A DNA stretch of 64,000 nucleotides from Pseudevernia furfuracea (GCA_022315425.1 JAIUPT010000013.1:124001-188000), one strand, 5' to 3'. Numbered from the stretch's first letter, positions 33,815 through 46,261 are shown. Numbers and translations: made by a program. Notes: generated from the letters alone by a model not told the origin.

Positions 33815-34411
33815 CATGTAGATCAAGGATCGTGTTGTATGGATGCTTGGAGAGCTGGCACGCCCGCTCGAATTTTTCTCCTTGTCGAGCGAGTATTTCT
33901 GTCATTGATGGGCGACTTGCTGCTTCTTCGGGCTTTCTTGCGTTTGTAGAATGGTATATACCGCTGGGAGGCAGTCTGTATTTCGCAATCTCGGGAGAAA
34001 CGCCATTGTTCGAGCAGAATTGTACAATAGAATCGATAACATTGCCACTCTTCTCGATAAACGATGCCATTTGATGTTGCGCGATGGCACGGGACTGTCT
34101 TGCCTGCATTCGTGTCACCATAGCTTGTGAAAGGTACGACCTCTAGGATGGCTTCGGCTGAGCCGTGATAGAAACGACGATCCCAACAGAAAGTACAGAA
34201 AACGTATGAGCCAGCTCTGGCTTAACGCGACGATCATTCTAAGCTTGTCTCGATCGGGTGGCATAAGCAAGTTGAAGCAATCAGCTACCTTGAACCTTTG
34301 GTGGAAGTGGCTCCTTGCGCGAGATTCCTTCCGCGCTATGCAAGTATATACAATGGATTCAGGAAGGTCTCGTGGGTATTACTGTTCATGCGACGGCCGG
34401 AATTGACGTAT
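33815..34411. other. convergent 3' intergenic region
   Basis: About 0.6 kb; no gene seen. Confidence 0.45.
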
Positions 34412-36031
34412 TTAGTCGTCCTCGTCCTCCTTTCCCCCCTTCTCTTTCCGTTCCGACTTCTTGTCGCTTCGAACCTTCCTCATAGCCTCTGTAACCCTCT
34501 CATCCTTCTCATCTTGGGTCTCATCCCAATCAACGTCATACTCACTCGCTATCTGCTTTATCTCTTTCCGATATCCATTCGCCTCTTCGATCAAACTATC
34601 CCACTTTTGGATATCGAAGCCTTTTTGCTGATACAGCTTCGTCTGCCGCCGGCTAATGGTGAGGTTGAGCGCTGAGCGGTAGGAGACCTCTCTGTTGTGG
34701 TAGAGGAACCAGAGATAACCGCAGATGAGGGTGGAAAGGCCGACAAGGTACTTGTTTATGATTAGGATAAAGGGTGCCATTCGTGAAGTTCATGTGCTCA
34801 CCGTCACCGGCTCCATAGTGTCCCATCCATAATCCTGTCGAGTCTCAATTCCCTGGAACCGGGTTCATCACCAGGGATACTTACGGTCTCAAACGTGAGT
34901 CGATAGACGACGTACCAATAACCAACTAGGACTGCTGCACCTCCCATTGCCACCCGCTGGGCGCCTTTGTGTGCTTGTAGATCGCATTCTTTCTTAACTG
35001 CCGCCAGATCTATGATCTTGCCAGCAGTTTTCCGTAATCTCAATCGCAGATAGTGCGTTCGATCATTGAAAGAAGGCACTCCAACCTTGATCTCCTCGGG
35101 AGCTCCCTCAATCTCCACGGCAAACTCCTTCCCTCGAGCTGCATCACGTATAAAGTCACCAACCTCCGTTGAGGACGACCAGCGAACGAACTTCCTGGAC
35201 CCATCTTTGACGGAAGGTCCTTCATGACCTAGACCACTGTAGCTTTCCACTCCTCCTTCGCCTAGCTGTGCGGCGTCTGCCGCAGGATTCTTGCCCAGCT
35301 TTCCTGTCTTTTCAGTTCGACCTTCAAATTTGGTCTCCTCCATCTCGCCCTCTGCGTCCTCATACATGTCCTCTGGAGTTTCATCTACCTTTTTTTCTGT
35401 AGGCTCAATTGCATCTTGTTGAGAATCTTCCGCTCTGAAGTGGACTGCCGGGACCTTTTCTTCTCCCTTTTCGTTCTTGATTGAAGGTAGCTCAGACTGT
35501 ATCAAGCGCTCTAGGTATGACAATGGCTGTTGAGGGTGAACCAGAAGGGCTAGAGGCTCCACATCTTTTCGGTCAGAGTTCTTGTCAAGAGTGGTGAGAG
35601 GTATGATGAGCTTGAGAAGACGAGATGGGGTTGTTAACAGCTTTCCTAAGCCTCAAATCAGTCAACGTAGACGCACGCGGACGAACTCGGCTACCTTTGA
35701 TCATGGCACCAGCAGAGCGCTGGCGCGCGACTGGAGGTATATCTGAGCCTTCTCGATGCCATGGTGCCTTGTTCTGCTTCCCCTTCTCCGCGCCAATGGC
35801 TTTTTCTATGGTGGACTCCCCTCTGGTTTGCCTCTTCTGGTGAATTCCAGTGACAGGGCCTAGGCATCTCCTCTTCGAAGGTCGATTTGCGGAGCACCAG
35901 AATGTCAGATGGTGTACTGGTGTCGAGTGGTTGAAAGTTGAAGGATGTAGATGCCTGCTACGAACGGCATAGCTCTTCGATGTCAACAGCAACCGCGTGG
36001 AGAAGAGTGCCTGCGACGTCTGCTTCTGCAT
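34412..36031 (-). CDS. MCU: mitochondrial calcium uniporter (MCU)
   Basis: Four exons (36031-35695, 35645-34885, 34834-34802, 34750-34412) total 1470 nt for 489 residues. A long Arg/Ser/His-rich presequence is followed by the MCU N-terminal domain (LALLVHPQQPLSYLERLIQ). An acidic linker precedes EVGDFIRDAA, the coiled coil and TM1 (VAMGGAAVLVGYWYVVYRLTF). The pore motif WDTMEPVTY is encoded mainly by a 33-nt exon; its Asp and Glu form the Ca2+ selectivity filter. TM2 (LVGLSTLICGYLWFLYH) and a basic/acidic coiled C-tail end it. This pore subunit of the inner membrane carries Ca2+ into the matrix. The tiny exon holding the pore motif is easily missed by gene finders. Confidence 0.95.
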
Positions 36032-36657
36032 TTTGCAGTGCTCTGCTGAATGCTGGAAGTGATTGATATCGAGTTGCAAGACATAGCCAGTAATGCAGGA
36101 GTTAATCGACAAGATCGATATTTTGAAGATCAAGCTTGACGCGAAGGAGCGATCTTGAGAAACTTGATTGAAGCAAGTGCGAAGCCATAGGGCTGGCCCC
36201 TTTTCCACGCCTGAACAATTCCTGCTCACATCCAACGTTTACTGGTAGTATATTGAGAGCATCAAAAAGTACATTCAATCATTTTCATTAAGATATCTAG
36301 AATCTTCTGGCTGATGCTTGAGGCTTTCAAGCCCGTCGACCGTCGCTATGCAGCATACAAGATGTCGTTAATGGAGGAGCTCGACACTTAAACCCTCTTC
36401 GAGATGCGCGCTCCAAGATGCTCAATATGATGATGGCCTCTTCCAAGAGAAAGGAAGAAGATGCAACGCTTCCGCTATGAATTTTTTTTGTCTCTTAGTC
36501 CTGCCAAATCCCCAGCCCAATGAATTAGTCTAGATCGTGTCGGTCATTAAGTCGTGTCGCGGCCGTATTCAGCATTCAAGAAAATTCGTCAAGCCGCCAA
36601 AGGGAAAGGAGTTGATTCCAACCCCAGATTTCCGCGTAGGTGCGCCAATGAGGGAGC
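36032..36657. other. intergenic between tandem minus-strand genes
   Basis: No gene seen; includes the MCU promoter and the 3' end region of the dsRBD-like gene. Confidence 0.45.
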
Positions 36658-37166
36658 TCAACGGCGCCCGCTCCGATGTCTCGAGGTCCTGCTAGCATAA
36701 CCACCACGACTTCCGACGCCACTTCCGGCGCTGAGCCTACGGCTACCCCCGTAAGTCTGGCTCCCGTAAGTCTGGCTCCCGTAAGTCTGGCTTCCGTAAG
36801 AGCTGCCATAAGAATGGCCACTCTCGGCAGTTGTTGGGCTACTGCCGCCGCTCCGGCTTCCGCTGCTCCTTGAATCATCCGTGTAGACGCTCATCCTCTC
36901 CGTCCCAATAGCAACTGGCAAACCTTGAACCACATCTCCTCCCCTCCGTCCCTTGTGGCCGGTCGGATACATGCCGTCGCTCTTGGAAAAGTTTTGACAT
37001 ATGAGATAAGCACGCATAGCAGCATTCTCTTGAGCTAAGCGTTCGCTCTCGTGTATCGTATCAGTTTGATACTCGCGGTTGTTGACGCGTGCCACGCAAA
37101 TAAAGCCAGGTCCCGTCCGGAACAATTTGTAGATAGGCTCCGGCCATTGACGACGCTGGCATAGAT
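36658..37166 (-). CDS. dsRNA-binding-domain-like protein, 3' exon (5' exon unresolved)
   Basis: The 3' exon encodes 169 residues from an acceptor ending TAG at 37167-37169. It begins in a dsRBM-like segment: LCQRRQWPEPIYKLFRTGPG, FICVARVNNREYQTD and SERLAQENAAMRAYLICQNF. This fits strands 1-3 and the second helix with its Ala-rich end, although the canonical KKxAK basic patch is weak. Next are HKGRRGG and a Ser/Gly-rich tail with a YGSQT repeat and basic SRHRSGRR end. The matching first exon, expected to end in a short helix before LCQ, was not found upstream with a standard donor; the in-frame upstream sequence has no ATG. Either the first exon is farther away, uses a rare donor, or is lost. 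Confidence 0.6.
36751..36800 (-). repeat. 15-bp tandem repeat encoding YGSQT
   Basis: Three units of a 15-bp motif plus a partial fourth, inside the dsRBD-like exon, read on the minus strand as repeated GSQTY. Confidence 0.85.
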
Positions 37167-39440
37167 CTAGTTCGAACAATGTCAGTGATGACACAATGAG
37201 ACTTGGCCAAACTGGGTGCAATCTTCTTCGACTCAAAGTAAGTAGGATAAGAGCAAATGCGGACAGTTCATTGCAGTGAACCAAATCAAATAGATAAAAA
37301 TGGCATGGGGGACGGTCCAATGAAGCATCGCGCAAGAGCCATTAATTATCGGACAAATAGCAGGCACAATATTTCACGAGTGCATCGACGATCGGGTCCC
37401 ATGGGCGATAGCCGTTGGGGAGTGAGCTTAAGATCACGAGTTGCGAAACAAAATAAGGGGACTGACTGGATAGGTACTCCTGGTAGTACATAGCCGCGAT
37501 GGTGGTGTGGATCCAAGGTTGGGAGGTGTTCCGGAAACGAAAGCTCGGGAATGACTAGCAATTGACTTTTTGCTGTGGAAATCTCCAGTTGGCTTTCAGG
37601 AGTGTTGATGCCCAATGTCACCCCTCCTGTATGGAGAGGAAGCGTTGATCAGGTTTGAATTGATACTCTGCTATGTTTGAAACGCTTGCTTGCAGTTTCC
37701 AGGTGCGATGCCAGTTTAGTATTGAAAAATGCAGGTCGGAGAATTTGTGGTGCATGGAAGAAACCTGGATCTGTGGAATGCAGCCCCGAGTGGCAGCTAT
37801 ATATCACTGCCAGATCGGTCCACAAAAGAGTCAATACCGAAGTGGAGAAGAAAGATACTCGGCCAACACTGCTATGGGACTTCTGGCACCATTCTCTACG
37901 TCTGCGGCTCGTGCTAACTCACGCGACGATGCGCTGGCGCACGTTTTACCAGTGAGAGCTTCTAGGGCCCGGCATGAGGAGCCATTGACCTATGAAAACA
38001 TTTTCTCGAGCGATCCAGGCAAGGAGCGGCGATCATTGACGTGCAGGTGCCGCAGATATTTTATGCCCCGTCTCCACACTAAAGATGCGCGTCAGTGGCA
38101 AACAAGACGCCAGGTTCGATGATGGAGCATTCTCATAGGCAGATCCAAGGGCAGATAGGTACCAACCCCGCAAGATTAGGTGCTTAGATACTTCTGGAAT
38201 AATGACTCCTGCAGTTCGCTGTTTTGACCTCTTTGGCTAATGCGAGAGAACACTGGGTCAGGCATATTTGCGTTGTCATTCGCGCGAAGATCCTCTACCG
38301 AGCACAGACCAGCGTAATAAAGCAACCCAGACACTGAGGTTCAGCAAAATCTTGGAAGGAAACCTAAGCCCCAGGCCTAACCCTCGGCGGCGCTCGTTGC
38401 GCTTAATTAGCACTCGAGCTTAATATGTTTGGGACATCCCAGCTCAATGGCTTGCTTGCCCTCCTATCACTAACTGGTTCATCGAGACGTTCCGAAAATA
38501 TTGCAGGAGTTAATCACGCGGTCCCTGCAGTCAGAATTGGCAACTCAAATCAGTCGGGCGTGCTTCCATGCTCACTGATCTATGCATGCTTGATGAGTTG
38601 GCAATGCGTTTGAGGGTTGCAGGGAGGTATGCGTTGGAGTTCGGGAACGGCTACTCGACTCGGACGAATTCGAAGTGTAATTCGTAGCCTACCGCTCCAT
38701 GCATTGTCTTCAAGATCCTTCCGAGTCTCGTCATCCTTGGTAATCGACGATGTTGGATGAAGTTCCGTTCCAATCAAAGGTAGGGGAGGTGCCGCTTGTC
38801 ATGCTTCTGCGCTTTCAAATCCGGTGCTACTCTGGAGCCTTGAACAATAACGGTCAAGGGTAGGTAGGGTTCTCCACCAAATTTTCCGATCTAAAGCCCG
38901 ACGGCGCTTCAATATTATCCGTATCAGTGAGGGGAGACGGCGCGCCCGTTTATACCAATTCATGCAGCTAAGTGGGCCTGCATCGAGCCGTTTCTCCCAT
39001 CGGCGGCAAGCTGATCTGATCAGGCTTGTCATTCTTCAGGACTAGCAGCAAGCAGACTCTGTTGAATCATCATCAAGCATAAGAATGAACAGAGATGATC
39101 GTGCATACAATCCAAGGATAGCTTAAGTTAAGAGTCGTAGATTGAATCTGCAAAGGAAGTCTCCGCGGCAAGCAGTAATCGAGGTGAAGTCAAAGTAAAG
39201 CAGGGTCAGAAAGTCAAATCCCTCCAATGCTTCCGGCTAGTTCCGAAGAGGATAGGGTAAGTCTTGGCGCTTGTATGCTCGTCGGACAATTGGGAATTAT
39301 TCCAGTTCCCTCTGAAAAATCATGGTTAAAGAACTTGAGGACTTGAGCTATAAATACAAGAATACATCTGAACCGAATGGTTAGGTATCCAGGAGTATCT
39401 ATGTACATATCCAAGTACTTGGCCGGCACAAATCATCCCT
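37167..39440. other. gene-poor stretch
   Basis: About 2.3 kb with only short overlapping frames on both strands and no recognisable domains. May contain the missing first exon of the dsRBD-like gene near its left side. Confidence 0.4.
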
Positions 39441-41296
39441 TCAAAACCCTGTCTTCTGGCTGAAAACTTTGGAGCATCGTTCTACGGCAGCCCAGGGAAT
39501 CACGAAAATTGGATGCAAAGGTTCTACTTTACCTTCTGCGTCAACAAGCCTCTCATTATCGCCCTCATCCCCAGAAGATGTCGCTGACGAGGTCCACCGC
39601 AAAGCCGAGTCCAGTGAGTCAACGGTCCCCGCATCGTCAGGATCGCCGGTGAAGTAGTTGTAATATTGTGTAGAGCTTAAACCTGCCAATACATAGCACG
39701 AATGATATGCATCCGGGTATCTGGAAAGTGGTGTCAGCTTCACACAGCGTGGCATCTCCTTAGCGTCACTTACGCGCTAGGTTTATCTCTCAGGCCCCCA
39801 CTGTCCTCCTGGCAGCAAGACAGTATGTATCGGGTCAACCCTTCTTTGCTGTACAGGTTCGAGATCTGTGGCCTCCTAATCGAGGTCGGTGTCTGAGGTC
39901 CGTTTAAGGCTGCTTCTATCAGAGGCCAGCAGCCGCCAACCCAGTGGCTGTAGCATCCATCGACAAGCTTGTTTGTCCGACCAGAGAAGCCGCCTTCTGG
40001 TGCGTATTGTCGTGCAGAGAGCCAAGATATTAGCAGTGGTAGATTCAGATACCTTTAATTCGTCAGCGAACATTATTCTTCGCTTAGTAGCAAGTATCAG
40101 CATACATCGGAATTATTTCGTGTGGGGGTCCGAGAATGCACAAGCATGCAAGTACACAGAATGCATATGCGCCATGAGCTTCAGTTTGTGGAGCACCAGA
40201 TACACCACCTTCGAATGTTTGGCCTGATTTTACGAATTAGTTCGTAGAAAATCAACTTTGAGCATAAATCCGTACAACGAGATAGGTATTCCGGTAGTCC
40301 ATCCAGAAATGAATTAAACCCACTTGCTCTCGCAGGAGCGCTCGGTGGAAGTTCCAGAGGTATTCCAAGTAAGGAAATCATAGTCATTGTACAATATGCG
40401 CCGCTATACTTATAAGCATTGACCATTAAGATACGCATATTTCTGGGAACCTTACCGTACATCTTCCTCTCCACCAATACTCATCCTAAAGCCACCGTCA
40501 CACTGCTTTAGCTCGCCAAACCATCTCCATCTACATCCGAGAGACCTCGTGTCATTGTTTGCATATTTTAAGACCAAAGGAATACTCACAAAGCTCGCCG
40601 ATCAATCATGTCCAGGCTCTCATCACCACCGACCATGGCAAGACTCAAGACCGCGGCATAAGAAGGGGCAGCGTGCGATGTCTGGCCATGACCTCCACCG
40701 AAACCTCCACCTGAATTCTGCATGGGTGAAAAGGTCTCCAAAACTCTGTCTCGCCATTTCTTCAAATCCTCACCGAGTACACTGAGGCCAGTTAAAGCCC
40801 AGTAAACGACCCATGGCCGGAGAGCATCATAAGGTATGTGTTTTGCGTTTTGGATTGCATCATTCAAAAATTCAATATGGTCTTCTTGATTCAGTCTAGG
40901 AATGCCCTGTGGATTGAGATCAAATAAGCTTCGGCTGGTGCCAGCATGAAGTGGTAGACAGTGTCTAGCTGTCTCGTCTTGTGAAAGAGATGTGTCTGTG
41001 ACTAACGGGTCCCTGATTGGCGGTAAGGATGTGAACAGTTCGGGTACTGGGAACTCGTCTGTGCTGCTGCTATTTATCGTACGTTCCTGAAGGCTTAGTT
41101 GCTGGAGGCTATCTCGCGGTATCAACTCCACCTGCTCCTCCAGAGCTGTGGGAATGGCATCTTTAACGGATGTCATATTCTTGGGGCTGCTGTTTTCAGA
41201 AGCTTTCTCATCACTACTCCTCCTTAAGTGTTGCTGGATGGAGAAGACTCTGTAATCTCGGAAGATAGATTTGGACCGTTTCGACTTTACTCTCAT
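39441..41296 (-). CDS. RAM1: protein farnesyltransferase beta subunit
   Basis: Six exons (41296-40590, 40530-40456, 40403-40276, 40223-40106, 40052-39774, 39720-39441) total 1587 nt for 528 residues. The alpha-alpha barrel repeats appear in order: RPWVVYWALTGLSVLGEDL, GGFGGGHGQTSHAAPSYAA, QCDGGFRMSIGGEEDVRGAYC, CQTFEGGVSGAPQTEAHGAY, QYAPEGGFSGRTNKLVDGCY and PDAYHSCYVLAGLSSTQYY. The zinc ligands Asp and Cys lie in LVDGCYSHW and the His in DAYHSCY. The enzyme attaches a C15 farnesyl group to the CaaX Cys of Ras, Rho and pheromone precursors, with a separate alpha subunit. A roughly 130-residue Ser/Glu-rich N-terminal extension precedes the catalytic part. Five introns of 52-59 nt make every single-frame reading look broken, but the spliced gene is intact. 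Confidence 0.96.
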
Positions 41297-43189
41297 TCCT
41301 TACAATAATGCTAATGGAGCCAAGACAATGCTTGCTATTGTTCTCCAGAAGCCTTGGATTAACTTCGTAAATATCGATTCTCACACTGCCAGAGAATCAT
41401 AAAAGAGCAGCGTCTTTGAATACCAGAGTCATCTTCAAAGGAAACCAAACTGTCGAAATTGTGTGACAAGCAACCAGATCAAGCCCAGAAATCTCAGCCC
41501 TACAAGGACAAGCCTCTCAGGTATGAGGGTACCTAACCTCCCTCCCCATCCTCCAATATAATTACCACAACTTTCGTTTTATGATCATGTTCAGACGGAA
41601 GGAATTTAATTTATCGGGCATACGCCGTCAAACCACATGGCAAATGTGGCGATGTAACCAACCTTTTCGTCTAATAGCATACAGCTCGGTTACTCTACAA
41701 AGCAGAATGTGGCTAGGATCGGCCGAGTACTCCGTACAGAGATTTGGCCCACACCCAAATCTATTGCCAACATGCAACTCGTGGCGAAGAGGGTGTCTGA
41801 ATGACACCCTCATACGACTATAAAGACCAGATGTCAAGTTCCCACAACAAGGGACAGGTCACCATGAGCTGAATCTCCAAAATAAATCATTTCACCAGCA
41901 AATTAACCGTATACAAAACGCTCCTTTATATCTATAACAATCACTGTGCTTAGCCAATAGCTCTATGCCTTTTTCACTTCCAGATTTTTCTATGGCATCG
42001 GTCTTGCTTTGGCTCCGAGACACCATGTCCCTCTTTTCACAAGCAATGTGTCTTGATTGTTGTTGACCATGCCAACGATTGATTAGGTCTCCGTTTCGTC
42101 CTTGATGTCATCCCTCCACAATAATAAGGCCATGGTTAATGCTGGGCGCTACCTTTCAGCCATCCCCATGATCCAGAGAAGATCTGTCGTTCTTGTTTGC
42201 TTCCATCCACACCAACGCCACGGTTTTTTGCGGGCGCTACCTTGCAGCCATCTCATCATGTCAGCACTTGCAAGGCAGTCTATAATCCTTTGAGTCCGGG
42301 TGTGGTGCGTCAAACCCTTGATTTGAATCCTTTTTTGGTCAGGTACCACTGAGGTATCTCTGTGGTATCTGCCCATCTTGGTCGAGAAGGGCGTGGATAC
42401 TTTCGGGAGTGAGACACAATTCCGATGTTTCAACGGCGACAAAGGCAAGGGATGTTTCCAATGGCCGTACTCGTGATTGCCAAACATGTGGATACTCTGA
42501 ACGTGCTGTTCGTCCTGAATGCCTTGCTGCGGCCATGTTGCTGCCTCGATGCAAAAGCGCAGGAACAAATTGGCTCAAGCGATCAAGCAATATTTGTAGA
42601 GAAAGGTATACTTAGAAGAGATTGGAAGCGATTCGAACATGCGGAGGTAGCTAAGTGGAAGCGGAGTTTTCTCCCTCGAGCCAGGTGCATATAGGGATGA
42701 ACGCCAATTTTTGGTGGACGGTCGATCATAGGTTGATCCCTGAATGTTGTTCCCACCTCTTTTACGGAGTACTTTTTTAATTACTCACTCTAGTCCTGTA
42801 TTACTCTAGCCAATGCGAGTCGGGACTACCCCACCTTTTCTTGGCGTCAACCCGCCCTATCATTTTGATCCATGCTTCACCGCTCTTCCTGCTGCTTAAT
42901 GTTAATGCTAACTAAAATCCATATGGTGGAGGATGACCTTGAAAAATAAGAGTGTGAATCAAGTGGGAAAGTGCGAAAAAAAACCAGACGGTCGATAATC
43001 CAAATCCAAATTCATCACCCGCTCTCAGCCAGCCCTTCTCACTCTCCCCTTGGTCAGGCACCGCCCATGATGCCGCCCATCTTCTCCAGATCCTCCTTCG
43101 ACCAAAACACAATCCTATTCTTGATTAGAGAAAATTAATAGAAAAAGAAAAAAAAAGGGAATAACAATAATCCCCTCGGCCTGCCCACC
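41297..43189. other. intergenic, possible decayed element
   Basis: 1.9 kb without a supported gene. Contains an 11-bp inverted pair and a near-30-bp direct repeat, and ends in an A-rich run just before the next start codon. Confidence 0.45.
41726..42773. mobile_element. putative decayed element bounded by 11-bp inverted repeats
   Basis: AGTACTCCGTA at 41726-41736 has its exact reverse complement at 42763-42773, enclosing about 1.05 kb with no gene. The interior has two direct copies of GGGCGCTACCTT(T/G)CAGCC about 90 bp apart (near 42144 and 42232). No transposase frame or clear target-site duplication is visible, so this is only a suggestion. Confidence 0.25.
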
Positions 43190-45692
43190 ATGGTCCACGT
43201 GGACCTGTCTGGTGATGGCCTTGCTGGCTTCGACTTCGACCAAAGTGGTTTGCCATATCCTTACACATCGCGAGTAAGCTGGCCGATAACGATCCCGGCC
43301 GACCCAAATGCCTCACGGTCCGCACCGCATCACCAAAGCGCCAACACCAACCCCTCGAATATCATGAAGCGGTCAACGACTCCACTTCAAAGTCTAACGC
43401 AAGCGTACGAGCAGCCCCTCAGTCAGTCTCAAAGCTATATACCAGACTGGCGCCTCCAGCAGCCTCAAGCCCAACAATTTGCCTATCCCTTGGACACCTA
43501 CACTCAGCAATTTGGCGCCGACGCAGGATACGCAATGCCTTACCAGACATCCCCAACCGACTACGTCCCTCAAATGCAGTATGACTCGAGTACCTATCTT
43601 CCCATCGCAGGCCAGATGGACGGCAGCATAACTTTTGATTGGCAAGATATGTCGAACGATCTCATGAACTATCCCATGTCGAACGGCCTGCAAAACATGA
43701 ACTTGCCCCATCAGAATCTACCGAACTCTCCCACAGATACGTCTTTGGAGGTTCGATCTCTCTCGAGTAGCGATAATGGTTGGAACTCGGTAGAACACTA
43801 CCATCAAACTCTGGATGGATCGTTCCAAGATCTGCACACTGGGAACATCTTCAACCCTGAACAAACACTCCATGGACGCACATTGTCCGATTCGTCTTAC
43901 TCAGACGTGGAGCGACAATCTCGACAATCATGGGGTAGCTATGTCAATTTACCGCCACATGCAATCGGTTCACCCTCCAGTGATCATTCTGCGAGTCTGA
44001 GTGAGATAGAGTTCCACCACGATCATACGGACCTTCTGGTAGGCTCACCTCCCATCAAGCAAGAACAAGAACAGCAGACTCGATCGACCATCGTCACTTC
44101 TTCAGTGGGCAAGCCCATCAGAATCAAGACCTCCTCGTCTCCGCAGCGGTCTCCAACCTCAACTGGAAGAATTTCGCCTCCAGGAAGGCGCCAACCAGTC
44201 AAAAAGAATTCGAATAGCAAAGCGACAAAGCCAACGATACGGAGGCAGCCGCAGGCTCCCAAAGTCGATACAGAGAAGCGTGTAGGACGGAGGAAAGGTC
44301 CATTGCGACCGGAGCAAAGGAAACAGGCATGCGAGATCAGGAAGCTAGGGGCTTGTATCCGCTGCAAATTCCTCAAGAAGACTGTAAGTGCACTCAAACT
44401 TTGGAAGATTCGCAGCGACTGACGAAGCTCAAGTGTGATACTGGAGAGCCATGCGAGGGATGCCAACCCTCCCACGCCCGCTTATGGCAAGTTCCCTGCA
44501 CCCGAATCGATATAAAAGAGGTCGCCTACTTCATGAAGGATTGGAGGGCGGACTACGAGCGTCATGTCAGTCTCGGATTTTCCATCTGCAACATCAAAGG
44601 CTTTGCGGAGCACGAGCGGACTCTATTCATTACCCATGGCTACGGCCACATGCTGCCAGTCCGTGCTCGTGAAGTGTTCGTCCGCGATGAAAGTTGCTTT
44701 GGCTTGGACTGGGTGGAGACAATATCAGAATTTCCTTCGGAGCACTCGGTCAACACTGCAAAGCTTTCTGCCGGCGTAGAAGGAATTCCTGCTGCCATTT
44801 TGTCAGAGTACCTTGACAACCACATTGATGGCGGTTTTGTGGAGTTTGTGGATGAGTATTTCGACGGCACTCCATTCCTCACCCAGATGCTCAAGACAGC
44901 ATATCGGTACTGGTATCGCGAGAGGACTCCGGTCATTCGGAAATGCTTGAAGCTGCTGATTGCCTACAACCTCACCCAGCATGTGACCATGGTCGAGGGC
45001 ATACCAGAGGAAGAAGGTTTCCTTGGCAAGATCACCGATAGCACCTCCAAATTCTGCGGCAAGACGGTCGCTCCAGTCATGATCAACTTCCAGATTAAGG
45101 ATGCCATGGCGACCATGTGGCGAGGATTACAAAAGGAAGTTTTGGAAGAATTATCTCAATTGTACTCGAGTGTCTACACAAAGGACAAGCTCAGACATTG
45201 GCCCACGATCTTCATGGTGGCTGCGATCTTGCTCTCGGTGTGGGAAGAGATGCAATTTGATTGCCATTACCGAATTCCTGTAAGCTCGTCCCCTTCTTCA
45301 ATTTTTTTCTCAACATCGCTGACCCAAAACAGGACAAGGAGGTTGTTACCAAGTTCTGCCACGACATGGAATCCACGCCCGTCGGTGTCATTGTTGGCCT
45401 CTTCTCCGCTATATCCCAAAAGCTGCCGGCGTTCCAAGAGTGGGAAACTCGAAAGCACCATCATTTACTGAACTCGAACCAAGCGGTATGCGAAGCCTTG
45501 ACGGAGGTTCGCCAGCATGTAACGCGTCATGGTAGGTTATTTAAGATCAATGCTAGCATTGTGGAAATGCTTACATTGATTGCAGATATTTATTTACGAT
45601 CTCGATGTGATACGACCTTTGACCGCGATGACTTTGACTCCTTATGCGGCAAATTCACCTCGAAGCTTGTTATACGTGCTTCTGCCTCTTAG
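43190..45692 (+). CDS. Zn2Cys6-type fungal transcription regulator
   Basis: Four exons (43190-44383, 44434-45279, 45333-45531, 45586-45692) total 2346 nt for 781 residues. The first 360 residues are Gln/Ser/Pro/Tyr-rich. A basic stretch (RRKGPLRPEQRKQACEIRK) leads into ACIRCKFLKKTCDTGEPCEGC, split by the first intron after KKT. The Cys spacing is C-x2-C-x6-C-x5-C-x2-C with the last Cys 11 residues on, longer than the usual 6-9. After it lies VPCTRIDIKEVAYFMKDWRADYERHVSLGF and a helical region of about 350 residues with no match to the standard middle homology region. The mid-protein position of the zinc cluster and long N-terminal activation-like region mark a distinct subfamily. Targets are unknown. 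Confidence 0.88.
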
Positions 45693-46190
45693 GCGTTACG
45701 TTACGATGATATATTACGGTCCCACGACAGCAATGGAATGAAAAGGACGGAGTTTCCTATACGATTTTGCATGCAGATGGGGCATGTCCTTCTGTCAATG
45801 ATGATGATAATTGCAATATATTAACGGATGTACCACCATCTCATGGCATCCAAAGGGATCTAGACGCTTCATGATCACGGAGTCATGGTAGATATGGAAG
45901 CTATCCGCATTTACGCCCTGTTTCCTTTTCAAGTAGCAGCTTTCTTCCAAAGGCTTCAGGGCATTAGGTCCCAGCTCTAGCCAAGCATACCTTACACTGG
46001 AAGCTTCTTGCATAAAAAGGGGTGCCAGTGTACACTGAGGCAAATTCATCGTTCCTGGAAGCAATTTATCTATCTAGCTGTAAAGTGAAAAACCAGTGAC
46101 CCGTCTCGTAATAATCAGACAATCAGGGCAGCAGTAGCATTGATCAACCAGCAGGATTGTTCTCGACACAGAGTCAAGGTGGCTGTCATA

Positions 46191-46221
46191 GTGAAGTGTT
46201 TGTAGCACACGTGAAGTGTTT
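46191..46221 (+). promoter_or_regulatory. GTGAAGTGTTT direct repeat around CACGTG
   Basis: Two exact copies of GTGAAGTGTTT start 20 bp apart, with a CACGTG E-box (46208-46213) overlapping the second. Located about 280 bp upstream of the polyubiquitin start. Confidence 0.5.
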
Positions 46222-46261
46222 AATAATGGTGATGTTGAATCGCATCATCGATGATCGCATG

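Noticed and set aside
39441..41296. Farnesyltransferase beta as a broken pseudogene
   Set aside because: Stops and frame changes vanish when five short introns are removed; all motifs and zinc ligands are intact.
42149..42694. Frames of 70-140 codons on both strands in the 42-kb gap
   Set aside because: Overlap each other in several frames and coincide with a direct repeat; no domain.
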